Shown here piece after piece: positions 27,312 through 36,635 of a DNA stretch of 64,000 bases. Below the pieces are notes generated by a model that searched no databases, was not told the origin of the DNA, and saw nothing but the letters and a program-made list of their open reading frames with translations. Position 1 is the stretch's first letter; every line of letters starts with the position of its first letter. The stretch comes from a virus: positions 1 to 64,000 of the IMG/VR virus record IMGVR_UViG_3300037189_024986. One strand, written 5' to 3'. The position numbers were made by a program, and so were the translations under genes.

Positions 27312-28041
27312 TTTTAGATGCGGCTTTCTTTTTAATTCTTTCAATTAATTCAAATTGCTTGAATTTAGGAATATCAGAGACTGATTTTAGATCTTGCGCT
27401 CCATCAAACTTTTCTTCAATTAGCTTCTCTTTTATCTTTTCAAAAGTTACGGAATTTGCTGCCATTACTTCTTTTAAAAGGGAGCTTGAAGAATCCTGCG
27501 CTTCAGTATCTTGAGATGGAGAACCGCCAATTTCTTCTTGAGAGACGATATTGATACGAAGAAAGTTTCTTACGCAACGAACAAAAGCTCTATTTTCAGC
27601 AATTGGACCCAGATAATTCTTTGCAAAACTAGTTGTATTATATGGGCTTGCATCTCCTATACTAGTAAATTTAATAATTCTCCCCTCTGTTTCAAAATTT
27701 GGAATCCAACTCATGGTGCAGGTCGCAATAACATAATCAGAAGCGGGAGAACTGGTTGTATATTCCACAGAATTATATCCCCTGATTTGAGCTAATTCTT
27801 TGATTCCCGCAAGAAGAATCATCAAATCTTTGTCTTCTAGACCTTCAATGGTCTTTGGAACAGGCTTATTATATCTTTCAAAGTTGAGCTTATTTGGGAC
27901 AAGATGCTTGGGATTAATCATCTTTCTCCAGTCAATCAAATCGTCTGGACCATAGACGTAATTAATTGCGGGGCTACAGATTAGACCATATTCATTTCTT
28001 GAAATGATCTTATTTGGAATACAGGTATTTTTTTCGCTCAT
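27304..28041 (-). CDS. Candidate Rad52/DdrA-like single-strand annealing protein
   Basis: This 245-residue protein has a core (residues about 68-165) with the pattern I associate with phage annealing proteins of the Rad52/DdrA group. It has a helix (DLMILLAGIKELAQIRGY), a strand run with a Gly-Asp-Ala motif (SIGDASPYNT, 129-136), then an AENRAFVRCVRNFLRI helix (148-163), equivalent to the AETRAxxRALR helix of those families. The last 50 residues are helical and basic (Lys-rich), which suits DNA binding. Its lone position among virion genes is odd, but a possible ssDNA-binding protein lies in the same short minus-strand block. The family call is a motif-level inference; a phage protein of unknown function is the alternative. 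Confidence 0.4.
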   Translation of the reverse strand: MSEKNTCIPNKIISRNEYGLICSPAINYVYGPDDLIDWRKMINPKHLVPNKLNFERYNKPVPKTIEGLEDKDLMILLAGIKELAQIRGYNSVEYTTSSPASDYVIATCTMSWIPNFETEGRIIKFTSIGDASPYNTTSFAKNYLGPIAENRAFVRCVRNFLRINIVSQEEIGGSPSQDTEAQDSSSSLLKEVMAANSVTFEKIKEKLIEEKFDGAQDLKSVSDIPKFKQFELIERIKKKAASKKK

Positions 28042-28071
28042 ATTAAAAGACTAAACAAAATTTAAAAAATG

Positions 28072-29256
28072 TCAAGCGGTTAATTTGACGATTGTAAAAA
28101 AATCTAAATTATCCCAAAAAGAAGGAGAATCTATAACTTTTTGATATTCAAAATTATTTTTGGCAACGATGTTATTTTCTACTGCCGCCAAGCTGTAATA
28201 AAGCTGACCATTTGCTGCCACTGTTTTAGCAGAACGGTAATAAAGAGAGTCTTTTTCTTTCTTTAATTCTTCTATTTTTTCTTTGCTTGGCTTTTCTATT
28301 GGATTTATCGTGCCAAAAGAATAATATTTTATTTTTAATTTTTCTATTTTGTCTTGTTCGAGGTCTGAAATTAGAATAAGCTTCAATCCTTCATCCCTGA
28401 GCTTCTTTAAAAAATCCAACTGATCTGTTTCGGTAATTTTAAAAACTAAATTTACAATGTTCTGCTTAAATTGTTTTAATAAATTAATATTGACTGGCTT
28501 ATCCATTATTAAAAAAGATTTTTTATATTGAGCTAATTGGTAACTAAGGCTTTCGTCGTCACAATTTACATCGGCACGAATTTCAACTATTGCTTCTGTG
28601 TTAAAAATGGCGTTTTTATGATTTGGTAGAGATTCTTGTATTGAAAAATGAGAATATTTATTTCCAGTAAAGACTGTCTTAAATGGAATTTTAAAATCAA
28701 TATTTAATTTCTCTAAAATTAAGTTTGCTATTTCTTCTGGATTGATTAAATTAATGGACTTTGGATTTTCTTGTTCGTTGAAGGATGGCTTTTTATTTTC
28801 GGTCCTTAAAAAACTTTCAAAAACAAATTGATTATTTTTTTCTCCAAAAAATGGTCCATTATTATTAGCGTAAGATACTGTGCTGATACTAACAATGGGC
28901 TTATTCTCTGCGCCAGCAATCTGGGATTCAATTCCATTGACGCCAAAAAATAATAATGATTTTTCCATTAAATAAGCCATCTGATTTATGGATGCTTTTC
29001 CGCACAAATTAATAACTCCTCCATAATTAATGGAATCTGCGTTACCAAGTTGTAAAATCTTTATATTATGTTCTTCTAATTTTGGCGACAGGCAATTAAT
29101 CACATCTTGCCAATAAGAATAGTCTTTTGCTGGAATTTTATTTTCTGGGCGAAAAAGAATATATTTTTCTATGGGTAAAGGAAAATAAGCCTTATAAATA
29201 AAAGGTTTATCTATTTTTGCGCCACAGGCTAATGCGTAAGATTCTAAAGTATGCAT
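28072..29256 (-). CDS. GT9-like glycosyltransferase, C-terminal half plus unknown domain
   Basis: Residues about 30-130 look like the donor-binding second half of heptosyltransferase-type (GT9) enzymes: a strand KYILFRPEN, a helix, KILQLGN, then the NLCGKASINQMAYLMEKSLL segment. That segment corresponds to the G-x-(S/T)-(L/I)-x-(E/Q)-(L/M) region, followed by a GIESQIAGAENKPIVSI end. The expected first half of a GT9 enzyme is missing here and is found at the end of the preceding gene. Residues about 200-394 form an additional domain not recognised (strand VEIRADVNCDDESLSY and helix-strand repeats). ATG 29256 is two bases after the previous stop, so translation is probably coupled. The two products may fold together as one enzyme. 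Confidence 0.55.
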   Translation of the reverse strand: MHTLESYALACGAKIDKPFIYKAYFPLPIEKYILFRPENKIPAKDYSYWQDVINCLSPKLEEHNIKILQLGNADSINYGGVINLCGKASINQMAYLMEKSLLFFGVNGIESQIAGAENKPIVSISTVSYANNNGPFFGEKNNQFVFESFLRTENKKPSFNEQENPKSINLINPEEIANLILEKLNIDFKIPFKTVFTGNKYSHFSIQESLPNHKNAIFNTEAIVEIRADVNCDDESLSYQLAQYKKSFLIMDKPVNINLLKQFKQNIVNLVFKITETDQLDFLKKLRDEGLKLILISDLEQDKIEKLKIKYYSFGTINPIEKPSKEKIEELKKEKDSLYYRSAKTVAANGQLYYSLAAVENNIVAKNNFEYQKVIDSPSFWDNLDFFTIVKLTA

Positions 29257-29258
29257 AT

Positions 29259-31196
29259 TTAATTATATTTTAAAGAAAAATCAATTTTATCGTTTCCGTT
29301 GTGCATGAATGAAGGAAGCTTTTGGGTTGTAACATATGGCAAATAAGCAACATTAAAATAACCCTTATGAGAGTTATTGCCTTCTAAAAATACAATATTT
29401 TCCATCATTGGATTAAACTCTATCCATTTATCTACAAATTGGTTACCATCAATAATCTCTTTGTACTCTCTTTTTGTAGAAACATATAGAGACCATTCAG
29501 GATACTTTTCTTTGATCGACCTAAAGAGTGAGGAAATAAGAAATATATCTTCTGCATTTCCAGGCTGAACAACAATTACTCTGCCCTTGTCATTTGAATT
29601 TAAAAGGTCTTCAAATTTGACACCTTGAGCATTTTTTTCTTGACCATTTTTAAATGCGACTTGACGAAAATAATCTTCTATTTGTTGGCGATTTAAATCT
29701 TTATCTATTCTCGCCATCCAATGTTTAAATCCGTCATCATTTCTGTCTATTGACTTTTCGTCAAGGATATTGTGGTAAAGATGCAAAATCCATTCTGCAT
29801 TATCTTTAATATCTGGGACTTTATAATTAGGATTTGGATTGTTTTTGATTGGTTCAAAAGCAGAATCATCATTAATCTTTGGAGCGGCGTCAATAAAATC
29901 TTCCAAAAACTTACCAATAACTTCTATGGAAAAATTATCAATTACCCACTGCCTACCAGTTTTTCCAAGCTGCTTTCTGACTTCTGGTTTCATATTCAAT
30001 ACCTTTGTTAATTGCTTTGATATTGAATTAGGATAAGTACTTGCTTTAATGAACATTGTATCTGGCTCTCTATACTCTGCCCAATCAAGTGGCAAAGACC
30101 CTGCTCCGTCTTCGCAAGAATCTTCTCCACAGCTATAATTGGTAACAAGAGTAACAAGTTCAGTTAATTTTGCTTCTTGAATTGGTATTTCCTGCCCACC
30201 AGAAGTGAAGGGATGACAATAAACATCCATTAAATTATAAATTTCATTTAATTGAACTTCATCTACGCCAAATCCAGGGCCAGTAGTTGTTTGGCTTTTT
30301 TCAGCCCTACAAAATCTGCAATTTTCATCATTAGTAGAAAATGACTTTATTTCATACTTACCGCAATTTCTGCAAACATAAGTGGTCAATACATCGGAAA
30401 GTCTTAATCCATGCTCTTCCAAAAGTTTTTGGATATTCCATCCCTCTACCCAAGAGGTATGAAGCAATAGCTTTGTTTTCAAAGATGGATTCGCTTGTTT
30501 AAACATTTTGAATCCTTGAATCAAATTTGGAACGCTTTTTCTGAGCTGATTTCTAAAAACAAATCCGACTATAAATGTTTCTGGGTCAATATTGTTTGCC
30601 TTTCTTAAGGCTAATCTCTGCGTCTCTGACAATCTATAAAAATTATTCGTATTCAAAGACCCTCTCACAGTTTTTGTGTGGGTGTGGCCCATTTTATGAA
30701 GAGCCTTTGTGGCAAAATCCGCCCAACTCCAATAATTCTTTGTCTTTTTTGCTGCGACCACTGCTTTATCAAGGATTGGAAGAGAATCCAAAGTGGTCCA
30801 TAGCGCACAAGTAATTTTATTAAACCAAGGCTTTTCTATTGAGAAATCAATTCCCCAAATATCTTGAATACCAATATAAACATCTGGCTTTTCTTGCCTT
30901 ACAGCGTCATCAATGGCAAATGCCCCATATCCCGCCATTCTACTGATTCCATCCCAATTTTTGGGGTCATTTTGTTGTCTAATAAGCTCTATCTTATTGG
31001 GCTGAATGGTAGCTAAAGTTTTCCAAGGGGTTCTATTTAATTCCTGAATGTTGCCTTCTACAGAACCAACTGCAAGATTGATCAATTCATATTTATCTGT
31101 ATTAAAAAGATACTCTAGAATATTCCTTGCGTTTTTACCAAAACCAGTATTTGCCAATGGGAAATCAGTATGAATGAGGACTTTCTTTTTTGCCAT
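29259..31196 (-). CDS. GT4 glycosyltransferase fused to a GT9-like N-terminal half
   Basis: This is a 645-residue multidomain protein. Residues 1-440 form a GT4-type GT-B glycosyltransferase: an N-terminal VLIHTDFPLANTGFGKNARN segment, an acceptor-domain strand near residues 103-112, a VGFVFRNQLRKSVPNLI segment at 210-226, and a QEIPIQEAKLTE donor-site motif at 335-346. A CxxC...CxxC zinc ribbon (C275, C278, C293, C296) is inserted in the GT core. Residues 468-515 resemble a DUF4214-type helical linker (LYHNILDE...GFKHWMARI). Residues 538-645 match the first Rossmann half of GT9 (VIVVQPGNAEDIFLISSLFRSIKEKYP). Its partner half is in the next gene. Probable role: sugar transfer to phage or host glycan; donor unknown. 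Confidence 0.7.
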   Translation of the reverse strand: MAKKKVLIHTDFPLANTGFGKNARNILEYLFNTDKYELINLAVGSVEGNIQELNRTPWKTLATIQPNKIELIRQQNDPKNWDGISRMAGYGAFAIDDAVRQEKPDVYIGIQDIWGIDFSIEKPWFNKITCALWTTLDSLPILDKAVVAAKKTKNYWSWADFATKALHKMGHTHTKTVRGSLNTNNFYRLSETQRLALRKANNIDPETFIVGFVFRNQLRKSVPNLIQGFKMFKQANPSLKTKLLLHTSWVEGWNIQKLLEEHGLRLSDVLTTYVCRNCGKYEIKSFSTNDENCRFCRAEKSQTTTGPGFGVDEVQLNEIYNLMDVYCHPFTSGGQEIPIQEAKLTELVTLVTNYSCGEDSCEDGAGSLPLDWAEYREPDTMFIKASTYPNSISKQLTKVLNMKPEVRKQLGKTGRQWVIDNFSIEVIGKFLEDFIDAAPKINDDSAFEPIKNNPNPNYKVPDIKDNAEWILHLYHNILDEKSIDRNDDGFKHWMARIDKDLNRQQIEDYFRQVAFKNGQEKNAQGVKFEDLLNSNDKGRVIVVQPGNAEDIFLISSLFRSIKEKYPEWSLYVSTKREYKEIIDGNQFVDKWIEFNPMMENIVFLEGNNSHKGYFNVAYLPYVTTQKLPSFMHNGNDKIDFSLKYN

Positions 31197-31215
31197 ATTT
31201 TAAATTATTATATAC

Positions 31216-31716
31216 TTAGAATGAACTTTTTTCTGGAAGAGTTTCTTGTTTTTGAAAAGACTTATCCAAAGCGTGAATCAAGAATTCTCGGATCAATCTT
31301 CCTTCTGCAAAAGTTAAACCAATATAAAAACTATTTTTTGCGCTAGAGTCTTCCTTGTCTGTTACTGCAATACTAAAGGAATAACCTCTTTGAGAAGGTT
31401 TTTCACCTTCTGCCACTTTGTTCATCCATTGACCAAATTTAATAGCTTTAAGATTTTTATCGCTATCATGTACAGTTGAGAATTCCCTGCCTCTATCTAA
31501 TGCATCTAAAATCGCAGCAGCCTCAACTTGACCAAGTTTTACATTAACCTGCTTAAATGGGTCGTTTCTACTAGCAGAAAATGTTCCAATTTGGCTTTTT
31601 GGGTCCCAAGTTGATTGTTTTATTAATGTTGCAAAAATAGCATTGTCTTTTGAAGATTGGGAAAAAGAGCAGGCAAATCCAGTATTGTTTTTATTCGGAT
31701 GATATATGGCCAACAT
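31216..31716 (-). CDS. Possible ssDNA-binding protein
   Basis: This 166-residue protein appears to consist of two similar beta-rich halves each followed by a helix: YHPNKNNTGFACSFSQ ... VEAAAILDALD, then GYSFSIAVTD ... EGRLIREFLIHAL. This arrangement recalls PC4/whirly-type ssDNA-binding folds and a phage protein group that I remember only as uncharacterised. It is the first gene of the reversed block, so it is read from the AT-rich divergent region. It shares the block with the Rad52/DdrA-like candidate. The fold suggestion is weak; the gene itself is convincing from codon use and packing. Confidence 0.4.
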   Translation of the reverse strand: MLAIYHPNKNNTGFACSFSQSSKDNAIFATLIKQSTWDPKSQIGTFSASRNDPFKQVNVKLGQVEAAAILDALDRGREFSTVHDSDKNLKAIKFGQWMNKVAEGEKPSQRGYSFSIAVTDKEDSSAKNSFYIGLTFAEGRLIREFLIHALDKSFQKQETLPEKSSF

Positions 31717-31763
31717 AGTGTATTTTATTATATAATAGAATGGACAAAGGTTCTAATAATTAG
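31717..31763. promoter_or_regulatory. Divergent promoter region with a shared palindromic -10 element
   Basis: This 47-base gap separates two diverging genes. It contains TATTATATAATA (31726-31737), a perfect palindrome that gives a TATAAT -10 hexamer on both strands. An AGTGTATT variant of the late motif stands at 31717-31724. For the plus gene, AAAGG at 31746-31750 could serve as ribosome binding site 13 bases before the ATG. No good -35 box is seen on either strand. Confidence 0.4.
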
Positions 31764-34700
31764 ATGAATATTACGACAAATAATTCAATTAAAAATAATA
31801 TTTTTGATGGCTCTTATCAAATTACTGTTTTGCCAATTCCTACTGGTTCGGCGTATTCTTTTTGGTCTGGTAAAATACTCAATCCCGCTGGGATAACTGG
31901 GAGTCTTGTATATTTATCTGATGAACAAAGAGACTCTGGTTATCTTTTTTCTGGATACTCCTATACTGGAGACTCTTTTCCTTTTCCAAAGGGCGTTTTT
32001 TTAAGTGGAGCCACTTCAGAAACAACCTCCGTTAGTGGTTATTTATATTATTCTTTAAATACTCCATTATTAGGTGTTTGTCATGGAGTAGGAAATACGG
32101 GAGAAAATATGTGGTATAATGGTTATAATTTTTATAACGCATTTCATCCAGAGGGTACTTTTTCTCCACCTTTTGGTCAAAATATTTCGGTTTATAAATC
32201 TAATTCAAATGGTACTGCTGCTCTTGCCGAAAATGGAAGCTGTTCGAGTTTGACAAGTCAAGAATATAATGATTTTTTTGGCATTGTTTCCAAAGCAGAT
32301 GTAAACGCGGAGGCTTCTGCGGATGGTATTGCTAATGGTGGGACTTCATTTATTAATTCTCCTGCTTATGCCTGTCCCGAAGAGGTTATTACGGTCTATT
32401 ATTGGCACGAATCCCAATACAATATTATTGGTGGCACAGTTGGGGCAATAACGGCAAATACTTTTTTTAACACAAATCCGATTCCTACTTCTTTAGATAA
32501 TTTTGATAGAAAAACTGATTTAAGATATTCTGTTTCTAGTGAACAGGGTGGAACTTTGCCAAATGGACAAAAAGAAACTATACAACATGTTTTATATGAT
32601 GGTGGCGGAAAGCCAATTCCCGCTTATCAAACTGTTGGCGCAAATATTTTAAATACTGTTTTGTGTCCATCTATTACCGCTGAAAGCTCTCTTTCCGTTG
32701 GAACACAAACAGAAAGTCAATTATTGCTTGCCGCAGATGTATTAAGTAATCCATCTAAAGGGTTTTTTGATTATTTTAATTGGTGGAATCTTTGGCACTT
32801 TCTTTACAAAGAAAATACTGATGGGTTTCCATTTCAAAATGATTATGGACTTTTTCAAGGCGAGGGGATAGTTATTCCAGCCGGTAGAAGCTCAAATTAT
32901 GGTAGTCAACTTTTTGAGGCTCAAATTTCTAATGAAAATAATTATTGGGACAGAAGGCAGTGCCCAATGGGTATAAATTTTCTTCCGCATACATTTGGCG
33001 GAGCAATTTATGCTTGTCCATCTTATACTTTTGAAATTCCATATTACGCTGCAACTAAAAAATTTGGATTTTATGGAGCTAGATTTCTCGATGGATGCAT
33101 TAGCTTAAGTTTAAATAATACTCTCAATGGACAGCCAAATTCCTCGGATTTACCACCTAATTTTACTTATACTACCCCACAAGAAGAAGAGCCAAGCCCA
33201 GATGTTGGTACACTTTCAAGTAATAGTCGCTATGATAATCTTTTAGATATTGCCAATAAAGAAGAATTACATTCTGACTTTTACGCCATGAATAAAGGAT
33301 TATTCCTTTGGTCAAATTCTGGATTAATTAATTCGTCTCCTGATTTTATTAATTTAAGTTTAGTGCCAGGATTCTCTCAATTATTTACCAATTTATTGTC
33401 TCAATATTCTGCTGTTTTTCCTGGCGGAAAATCTGATATATTAAAAAATGATTATTTATATATTAGTGGAGAAGAAAGTCAGTTTTATGATACTGGTATT
33501 TATTCTTTGATATTGTCGCAGAATTCTAATTACAAAAATTTTAAAAATAATTTATACGATCTTTTATCAGGATCTTTACAGATTAGCTATTGGAATAATA
33601 TAGAAAAAGATTATTCATACGCTATTCTTTCTCAAAAAAATCAAGTTGATAATAGTTTCTATAGTCAATTGCAAGCTGGTAAACAATCAAGGTTTTTCAC
33701 TAGGTATTTAGAAAATTATGTAAAAGGTAATTCCGTTGATTTGTATCCAACGAATAAGATTTATTTTAGTTATGATTCTGCTAGTAGTTATGTTGAAAGC
33801 TCTGGGTGGGCAAAATCCCCGAATTCTTTTGGAACAGCCAGTCATTTTGATCCAAAAATAACAAGAAGATATTTTCTTGGAGCATATAGTAATGGTCAAG
33901 ATGTTACTGGAGTGGCTAATTTTTCTCAAAATTTCGCGGGGATTAATTTGAATAATTACTCCTTTTATCCTGGATATTTTAATGGAAATATAGGATTAGA
34001 ATTGCCTCCTCCTTCTTTTTTGCCCGTCATTTCTGGAGTATATGATTCAACAAATAATCCTAACTTTAATAACGAATCAATTCAAGGAAATAGTTTTCCA
34101 GCAGTAACAAACGGTTGGAATTTAGTAGGATATAATGGAATAGGAAGATTAAATTTAAACTTCTCTTGTTTTACTCCTATATTTGTTCAAAACCCTCTTC
34201 CCATAACCCATTGTAAAATTGGTCAAGCTCCTACATTTAGGGCTTACGCAGTAGATTATCATACTATTCCAGAAGATAAGATGAATAATCGCTATCCTGA
34301 AATTAGATATTGGATGGATAAGTTAAAAATAAGTAATGGCAATAAATCAGTCACAGCAAAAACGACAAACGCTTATCCATTGTCTTATAAATGGTATAGA
34401 ATTAAAAAAAGTGATTGCACTGGATCAGTTTCTGACCCAACGATTCAAAATGGTGACTTTAAGAAATTTTTATTAAATCCTGATTTTTCTAAAATAGTGC
34501 CCTCTAGTCAATCTGGTGAATGGTGCTGTTTGGAAGGTGATGACCAATATTGCACATTAATCCATCCATCTGGATGCATCCCTCCATTGCCTTCTCCAAT
34601 ATCAAGTTTAAAATACAAGTATGCCAATTACCCAATGCAGCAAACTTTAAAACAAAATAATTATAATATGACTTTTGTTAAGGGGGCGCAAAAAAATGAA

Positions 34701-36614
34701 GATGAAAACTATTATTACTTCTGTATGGCAAGGGGAAGATTTGGTATAAGAATAAGCGAGCCTTCTCAATTATTTATTGAAGATTGGATAGATTTTGATG
34801 TGAGTATGCGTAATGGAGGAAATAATGCATTCACAGCGAATAAAGCATTAACAGTCTCTTTCCAAGCTGGAGACGTGACCGTAAATTGTAACGCTTCTTC
34901 TGTTCCTTCTTACGCTGGATTCGTTCAAGATACTGATGCAATTCCAGAAGACGTAGTAGAAGAACAAATTCCTCCGCCAAATCGTGGATATGGAGATGTT
35001 TTTTCTTATAAATTTGTTGGACCATGGGGCTATAGAGGGGCAGTGCAAAGTTATACTCCTGGAACATTAAATGATACAAGAGGACTTAGAGAAACCTGGG
35101 GTAGACTTTTACATTATGGTTCTCTTTTCCATTATCACAAACAGCTTTCTCAAACAGAAGGCGATGCCTTATATGGAAGAAATCACTTGCCAGTTTGTAA
35201 CGCAGGGCATCAAATGTCCGACAAACAACAAGGCATAAAAGTTGTTGTAAATGGCATCACTCATTGGGCCAATATGCAAAATCCTATTGCAGACACAAAG
35301 GGTAAATATGGAGTACTTTGGAGCAAGTTGGGTAATGCCGCAGAGCTTTATAATCCTGCCGTTTCTATTACAAATGGCGCTATTGACACTAGTCCATCGC
35401 CAGGATTAGGACAATGGCAATACGGAAACAACTTTGGAGCAATTCATAATTTTGGCTGGTTTAGTAATTTGATTGAGCCTGGCGGTAACACTAATGTCGA
35501 AAACGGTGATTTAACTACTACTCCTGGAACATTATCTACGACGGATTTTAAAAAGCTTAAAACAAATGTTCTTCCCGCTGGAACTCTTGCGGGGAAAAAT
35601 TGTGGCTGGCACAAGGGCGGATTAGGAAGGTCTACTTCTTATTGGATAGAGGGTTTTAATGCTTTTTATGTTTTCTGCGACCCTTTAAAAAAGAAAAATG
35701 TTACAAATTATAGCTATATGAGTCCAGGATTGAGGCAGTCTAATAGCTCAATTCAATATTTTTGGTTGGGTAAACCAAATAATTCATACCTCGAAAGATA
35801 TCCAATGTTTGGTCCTTATGCTTACCAATGGAGGGTAAGAAGGCAAAATAGAGATAGAAATGGTAATGGTGTTTCAGAAGGCTTTTATTCTTATGGATGG
35901 GGATCAAACTATAGTTTAATGTATGATAATCCCGCCATTTATGGCCTTTTTATTAAATATAAACAAAAAGATCAATCTGCTCTTGCACAGATTAATAGCT
36001 ATAGAATTTCTGCATTTGGCTCTCCTGATGCAGCTTTAAGTGTTTCGCACACTAGATTTGGATTTACAAATGGAGATGGTGGAGCGCGACCCTATCCTTC
36101 TCCTGGAATTTGGATAGGTAATATTTCCGACCCAACTCCAAATACAACCAGAGATTATGTAAACAAAGGATATGCCAATGCTTTAAGCCCACAATTTTCT
36201 TTGTATGGATGTTCTGATGCTGATATTAATGCTGGAAACTGTTTTGATCCATGTATTAGTATGAGATATCAAAATGGGTTCTTGCCAGGTGGCAAAAAAC
36301 AAGATCTTTTTACAGCGAATAATTCATATCGTATCATTGCAAATAATCCAGTAGTAAATAATGTTACTGGCTCTTCAACAGTCGTTTTATCAGAAAACAC
36401 TTATTTTCGTGGTCCTTTTGGTGCGCCACATATAAAATACTTGTCATCTTTGGGAACAAAAGTAAATGGATTTTCCCCTTGTTTTGATGGCGGTGCAGAT
36501 CATTGTAATTATATTACCCCCACTATTAACATTGGAGATTCAACTTACTATGAATCAAAGGGTCCAGTTATAATAAATACTGCAATAAGTGTATCGCAGG
36601 TCGTGAATTTTTAA
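31764..36614 (+). CDS. Giant virion protein with a probable Ig-like domain
   Basis: This 1616-residue protein has the Ser/Gly/Tyr/Asn-rich, beta-dominated make-up of the fibre genes at 19-27 kb. Near residues 860-1060 it has features of an immunoglobulin-like fold: a SYKWYRIKK strand, a Cys-rich loop (GEWCCLEGDDQYC), and a YYYFCMARGRFG strand with the usual Tyr-x-Cys, ending in PSQLFIED. Cysteines are more frequent than in the other tail genes. The last third is Gly/Asn/Tyr-rich with YxWRVRRQ-like strands. It is probably part of the tail tip or a side fibre. It belongs to a second plus-strand virion block split from the first by the reversed genes. No full-length family was recognised. Confidence 0.5.
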   Translation: MNITTNNSIKNNIFDGSYQITVLPIPTGSAYSFWSGKILNPAGITGSLVYLSDEQRDSGYLFSGYSYTGDSFPFPKGVFLSGATSETTSVSGYLYYSLNTPLLGVCHGVGNTGENMWYNGYNFYNAFHPEGTFSPPFGQNISVYKSNSNGTAALAENGSCSSLTSQEYNDFFGIVSKADVNAEASADGIANGGTSFINSPAYACPEEVITVYYWHESQYNIIGGTVGAITANTFFNTNPIPTSLDNFDRKTDLRYSVSSEQGGTLPNGQKETIQHVLYDGGGKPIPAYQTVGANILNTVLCPSITAESSLSVGTQTESQLLLAADVLSNPSKGFFDYFNWWNLWHFLYKENTDGFPFQNDYGLFQGEGIVIPAGRSSNYGSQLFEAQISNENNYWDRRQCPMGINFLPHTFGGAIYACPSYTFEIPYYAATKKFGFYGARFLDGCISLSLNNTLNGQPNSSDLPPNFTYTTPQEEEPSPDVGTLSSNSRYDNLLDIANKEELHSDFYAMNKGLFLWSNSGLINSSPDFINLSLVPGFSQLFTNLLSQYSAVFPGGKSDILKNDYLYISGEESQFYDTGIYSLILSQNSNYKNFKNNLYDLLSGSLQISYWNNIEKDYSYAILSQKNQVDNSFYSQLQAGKQSRFFTRYLENYVKGNSVDLYPTNKIYFSYDSASSYVESSGWAKSPNSFGTASHFDPKITRRYFLGAYSNGQDVTGVANFSQNFAGINLNNYSFYPGYFNGNIGLELPPPSFLPVISGVYDSTNNPNFNNESIQGNSFPAVTNGWNLVGYNGIGRLNLNFSCFTPIFVQNPLPITHCKIGQAPTFRAYAVDYHTIPEDKMNNRYPEIRYWMDKLKISNGNKSVTAKTTNAYPLSYKWYRIKKSDCTGSVSDPTIQNGDFKKFLLNPDFSKIVPSSQSGEWCCLEGDDQYCTLIHPSGCIPPLPSPISSLKYKYANYPMQQTLKQNNYNMTFVKGAQKNEDENYYYFCMARGRFGIRISEPSQLFIEDWIDFDVSMRNGGNNAFTANKALTVSFQAGDVTVNCNASSVPSYAGFVQDTDAIPEDVVEEQIPPPNRGYGDVFSYKFVGPWGYRGAVQSYTPGTLNDTRGLRETWGRLLHYGSLFHYHKQLSQTEGDALYGRNHLPVCNAGHQMSDKQQGIKVVVNGITHWANMQNPIADTKGKYGVLWSKLGNAAELYNPAVSITNGAIDTSPSPGLGQWQYGNNFGAIHNFGWFSNLIEPGGNTNVENGDLTTTPGTLSTTDFKKLKTNVLPAGTLAGKNCGWHKGGLGRSTSYWIEGFNAFYVFCDPLKKKNVTNYSYMSPGLRQSNSSIQYFWLGKPNNSYLERYPMFGPYAYQWRVRRQNRDRNGNGVSEGFYSYGWGSNYSLMYDNPAIYGLFIKYKQKDQSALAQINSYRISAFGSPDAALSVSHTRFGFTNGDGGARPYPSPGIWIGNISDPTPNTTRDYVNKGYANALSPQFSLYGCSDADINAGNCFDPCISMRYQNGFLPGGKKQDLFTANNSYRIIANNPVVNNVTGSSTVVLSENTYFRGPFGAPHIKYLSSLGTKVNGFSPCFDGGADHCNYITPTINIGDSTYYESKGPVIINTAISVSQVVNF

Positions 36615-36621
36615 AGATATT

Positions 36622-36635
36622 AGTATAATAATAAA
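36622..36635 (+). promoter_or_regulatory. AGTATAAT variant of the late motif
   Basis: AGTATAAT at 36622-36629 differs from AGTGTAAT by one base and lies six bases before the ATG at 36636, in the 21-base gap between two giant virion genes. Confidence 0.25.
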
